DNA from: CAZSDU01 sp964605775
GTDB taxonomy: Bacteria > Bacteroidota > Bacteroidia > Bacteroidales > FEN-979
Assembly (NCBI GenBank): GCA_964605775.1
Contig: CAZSDU010000003.1
Span: forward strand, 62,001-126,000
Reading direction: 5' to 3'
DNA length: 64,000 bases
Numbering within the stretch: the stretch's first letter is position 1; every line of letters begins with the position of its first letter. Positions 61,439 through 64,000 of the stretch are shown here, in pieces. Position numbers and translations under genes: made by a program. The notes beneath the pieces are model-generated. The model worked only from the letters and a program-made list of their open reading frames with translations, made no database searches and had not been told where the DNA came from.

Positions 61439-62533
61439 ATGAATAAGGCTTTTAAGAATAAACTAAGCGTAATAGTCGGTTTAAGTGGCGGGGTTGACTC
61501 TTCTATGGCAGCCTACTTGCTTAAGCAGCAAGGGTATAACGTCATTGGGATAACCATGGCACTATGGGATGGACAATATAGCAAAACGGGAAAACATGCC
61601 TGCTATGGCTCCGATGAACAGCAGGAAATCAAGGAAGCCAGGTCGATGGCGGATAAATTGAAAATTCCCCATTATGTATTTAATTGCGCCCAGGAATATA
61701 AGGATTCCGTTTTACGGTATTTCCGGACAGAGTATCTCGCCGGGCGTACCCCGAATCCCTGTATTCAGTGCAATCAACTCATCAAATTCGGTCTTTTACC
61801 AGCCTTGGCTGAAAAAGAAGGCCTGGCCTTCGATTTTTTTGCTACCGGACATTATGCAAAATGCCGATGGGATGAAGAAAAACAAAGGTTTTTATTATCG
61901 AAAGCAACTGATCCCAATAAGGATCAGACCTATTTCTTATATCGGCTGAGCCAGGAACAACTTTCAAACGTCATGTTCCCTCTTGGGGATTATGAAAAGC
62001 CTGCCATCAAAGCCCTTGCGCATGAGGTCGGGATCACGACAGTGGATTTGGAGGAAAGCCAGGATTTTTATGGGGGTGATTATAAAGACCTTCTCGGTAA
62101 TGAGGAACACCCGGGTCATATTGTGAATTCAAAAGGGAAAGTCCTGGGACAGCATAAGGGGATCTGGAATTATACCATCGGACAGCGTAAAGGACTGGGA
62201 ATCGCTCATTCTGAACCCCTGTATGTGATTGCTTTTAATAAAGACAAAAATCATGTAATTGTCGGAACCAGGGAGGAAACTTATCATACCTCTTTTCTGG
62301 TCTCTGACCTGAACTGGATTTCATTGGAGAAACTCATTAAACCCATGGAAGTCCTTTGCAAAATTCGTTCTGCTCAAAAAGAAAAGGAAGCGCTTCTTGA
62401 GCCTATGGGAAAAGATGAGGTCCTGGTGACTTTTTTTCATCCCAGCGACAGCATTGCCCCGGGACAATCGGCGGTGTTTTATGATAGAGCTGTGGTTGTG
62501 GGGGGAGGAATAATTAAATCAATCAGGAATTAG
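61439..62533 (+). CDS. mnmA: MnmA-type tRNA 2-thiouridylase with atypical cysteine pattern
   Basis: The ATG at 61439 gives 364 residues. The PP-loop ATPase motif is GLSGGVDSS (14-22), followed by RTPNPCIQCN (Cys108 and Cys111), ATGHYAK, DPNKDQTYFL, and IGQRKGLGI. MnmA thiolates U34 of tRNAs for Lys, Glu and Gln. In the usual enzyme the first cysteine motif is DxxCN and a second catalytic Cys lies in STGICFIG; here the first reads CxxCN and the second region reads ESQDFYGG with Phe210 in place of the Cys. Other cysteines (Cys55, Cys83, Cys142) might take over. It may be a divergent MnmA subfamily. Confidence 0.85.
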   Translation: MNKAFKNKLSVIVGLSGGVDSSMAAYLLKQQGYNVIGITMALWDGQYSKTGKHACYGSDEQQEIKEARSMADKLKIPHYVFNCAQEYKDSVLRYFRTEYLAGRTPNPCIQCNQLIKFGLLPALAEKEGLAFDFFATGHYAKCRWDEEKQRFLLSKATDPNKDQTYFLYRLSQEQLSNVMFPLGDYEKPAIKALAHEVGITTVDLEESQDFYGGDYKDLLGNEEHPGHIVNSKGKVLGQHKGIWNYTIGQRKGLGIAHSEPLYVIAFNKDKNHVIVGTREETYHTSFLVSDLNWISLEKLIKPMEVLCKIRSAQKEKEALLEPMGKDEVLVTFFHPSDSIAPGQSAVFYDRAVVVGGGIIKSIRN

Positions 62534-62565
62534 GAGTGAGGAATTAGGAAATAAATAAGGAATTA
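62525..62565. repeat. AGGAATTAGGA repeats across the mnmA stop and the next start codon
   Basis: AGGAATTAGGA occurs at 62525-62535 and 62539-62549, and a partial copy AGGAATTA at 62558-62565. The TAG stop of mnmA lies in the first copy, and the ATG of the M28 gene begins at the end of the third. Confidence 0.65.
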
Positions 62566-64000
62566 TGAGGTTTTGCAGGATTATTTTCATTTTTTTCTTT
62601 TGCGGTATTTCTTTGTCTCTTTTTGCCCAGAAAGGAGAGATTACAGCAAAGGAGCTTCATGGTTTTGTACAGTTTCTGGCTTCTGATTCGCTGAAAGGAA
62701 GAAAACCCGGGAGCCCTGAGATCAATGTCGCTGCCCGTTTTATTCTTGATCATTTCAAGTCGATGGGGTTAAAGCCTTTAGCGGATGACGGATATCAGAA
62801 TTTTGATATCGTTACGGATATTCAATTGGGTGAAGGGAATAGATTCGGTTTTGAAGGTTTTCAGGGAGTACTGAAAAAGGATTTTATTCCCCTTGCTTTT
62901 TCTTCCAGCGGGGAACTTAATGCACCCGTGGTCTTTGCCGGTTATGGGTTTGATCTTTCGCTCGACAGCCTGAAGCGGAATGATTATTCAGGGCTTGAGG
63001 TTAAAGGGAAATGGGTGATGATCTTTCGTGCGGATCCTGAACTTGATAATTCCGACAGTAAATTTATTCCGTTCAGTGATGTACGAAGCAAAATTCTGAC
63101 GGCCAAAGACAAAGGGGCTGCGGGCGTTTTGATGGTGACCCCAAAAGGACTTGAAAAAGAAGATAAACTGATGTCCCTGGCGGTGGAAAACAATGAAATG
63201 ACGAGTGTGATTCCGGTGATCAATATAAAACGACAACTGGCCGATCAAATCATGAAAAAGACCGGATGGACGATGGACAGTCTTGAACAAGGTATGATTG
63301 CCGGGAAAACTTCCATTGGTCTGGAAATCCCATTATCCTTGTCAGCAAGGGTTGAAGTGATTCATCAGACGGAGAAAACAGCCAATGTCGTCGCCTGCCT
63401 GGAAGGAAATGATCCCCTGTTGAAGGAGGAGTACCTTGTGGTTGGCGCTCATTATGATCATCTGGGTTACGGAGGTCAGGGGAGCGGATCGCGAATGCCG
63501 GATTCAGTAGTCATTCATAACGGGGCTGATGACAATGCTTCAGGTACAGCCATGATCATGGCGCTGGCAGGAAAGCTTGCCTCAGAAAAGGGAAAGCTGA
63601 AGAGAAGTATCATTTTTATTGCATTCAGTGCTGAGGAAATCGGACTGATCGGATCTAAATATTTTACCAGTCATCCTGTGGTGGATCTGAAAAAGATAAA
63701 AGCCATGTTCAACTTCGATATGGTGGGCCGTTTTGACACGGAAAAGAATTCCATATCAGTAAGCGGAACGGCTTCCTCTGTTGAAGCAGATTCAATACTG
63801 CACCAACTGGAAACCGGTCTGTCCTTTAAGGTAGTGCATTCTCCGGATGGTTATGGCCCTTCAGACCATGCTTCTTTCTTTGCTGCTGATATTCCGGTTT
63901 TCTATGTCAGTACCGGTGTTCATACAGATTATCATACACCTTTTGATGATACGGAAAAACTTGATTTTAAGGGGATGAAAAAAGTTGCTGATTATGCAGC
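62565..64000 (+). CDS. M28-family zinc peptidase with PA domain (truncated by the window end)
   Basis: The frame starts at the ATG at 62565 and is open to the end of the window (478 codons seen). A signal peptide (IIFIFFFCGISLSLFAQ) is followed by a short helical region (FLASDSLKGRKPGSPE, as in aminopeptidase S/PSMA-like proteins), an inserted PA domain (about residues 120-240), and the M28 catalytic core. All zinc ligands are visible: His296 (GAHYDHLG), Asp322 or Asp323 (NGADDNASG), Glu357-Glu358 (SAEEIGL), Asp385 (NFDMVGR) and His457 (TDYHTPF). It is likely a periplasmic aminopeptidase. The missing part is the C-terminal helix and stop. Confidence 0.92.
   Translation, partial: MRFCRIIFIFFFCGISLSLFAQKGEITAKELHGFVQFLASDSLKGRKPGSPEINVAARFILDHFKSMGLKPLADDGYQNFDIVTDIQLGEGNRFGFEGFQGVLKKDFIPLAFSSSGELNAPVVFAGYGFDLSLDSLKRNDYSGLEVKGKWVMIFRADPELDNSDSKFIPFSDVRSKILTAKDKGAAGVLMVTPKGLEKEDKLMSLAVENNEMTSVIPVINIKRQLADQIMKKTGWTMDSLEQGMIAGKTSIGLEIPLSLSARVEVIHQTEKTANVVACLEGNDPLLKEEYLVVGAHYDHLGYGGQGSGSRMPDSVVIHNGADDNASGTAMIMALAGKLASEKGKLKRSIIFIAFSAEEIGLIGSKYFTSHPVVDLKKIKAMFNFDMVGRFDTEKNSISVSGTASSVEADSILHQLETGLSFKVVHSPDGYGPSDHASFFAADIPVFYVSTGVHTDYHTPFDDTEKLDFKGMKKVADYA

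Overview
The window is a gene-dense stretch of a Bacteroidota chromosome, most like the Bacteroidia and probably an uncultured anaerobic or fermentative lineage. I base this on the gldK-gldL-gldM-gldN type IX secretion genes, an S46 dipeptidyl-peptidase, the sigma-54 regulator/lptE/secG/groESL neighbourhood, two LruC-domain lipoproteins, HU-CCDC81/SPOR and DUF4468 proteins, and repeated TAnnTTTG (-7) promoter boxes with few Shine-Dalgarno sites. No tRNA, rRNA, CRISPR array, insertion sequence or phage gene was seen. No gap without a gene exceeds about 215 bp.

Layout. 1-3859: end of gldK, then gldL, gldM, gldN (T9SS motor and ring), followed by recG. 6032-15240: pheT, a nucleotide-sugar dehydrogenase, a sigma-54 activator overlapping lptE, a TPR protein, secG, then groES-groEL bounded by terminators. 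15330-18963: DUF4468 protein, rlmN, adenine deaminase, ArsR-type regulator. 18975-23752: an Ig-like lipoprotein (-), yebC (+), and ackA followed by an orphan response regulator (-). 23965-30866: GH3-type protein, deoxynucleoside kinase, kdsB, HU-CCDC81/SPOR protein, trmB and a DPP11-type peptidase, all +. 30877-31743: SDR epimerase (-). 31835-41773: a tightly packed + run in which mutA and mutB (methylmalonyl-CoA mutase) are separated by a lone receiver, a hybrid histidine kinase and an outer-membrane protein; M16 peptidase, DMT protein and O-methyltransferase follow. 41768-45114: purE (-), hpt, adk, obg, PAP2 phosphatase. 45100-51969: a nine-gene - strand run that starts with a NarL-type two-component pair and continues panC, panD, flippase-like membrane protein, rfaE2, radA, a PNPOx-like protein and a CbpA-type dnaJ. 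52017-55575: M1 aminopeptidase and an MFS transporter. 55631-61253: two paralogous LruC lipoproteins (-). 61439-64000: an unusual mnmA and a truncated M28 peptidase.

Functional picture (inference). The gene content fits a peptide-degrading, acetate- and propionate/succinate-metabolising Gram-negative cell: secreted peptidases (S46, M1, M28, M16), LPS assembly and sugar supply (kdsB, rfaE2, lptE), T9SS, and B12-dependent methylmalonyl-CoA mutase.

Most worth a second look: (1) the two-component module inside the mutA-mutB run; (2) several unrelated short palindromic or tandem motifs that sit in frame inside housekeeping genes (pheT, O-methyltransferase, radA, MFS) and others that abut stop codons (hpt, M1 peptidase, mnmA), suggesting small mobile or expanding micro-elements; (3) an MnmA whose usual second catalytic cysteine is missing and which has CxxC in place of DxxC; (4) a perfect inverted repeat upstream of groESL; (5) an orphan response regulator directly behind acetate kinase.
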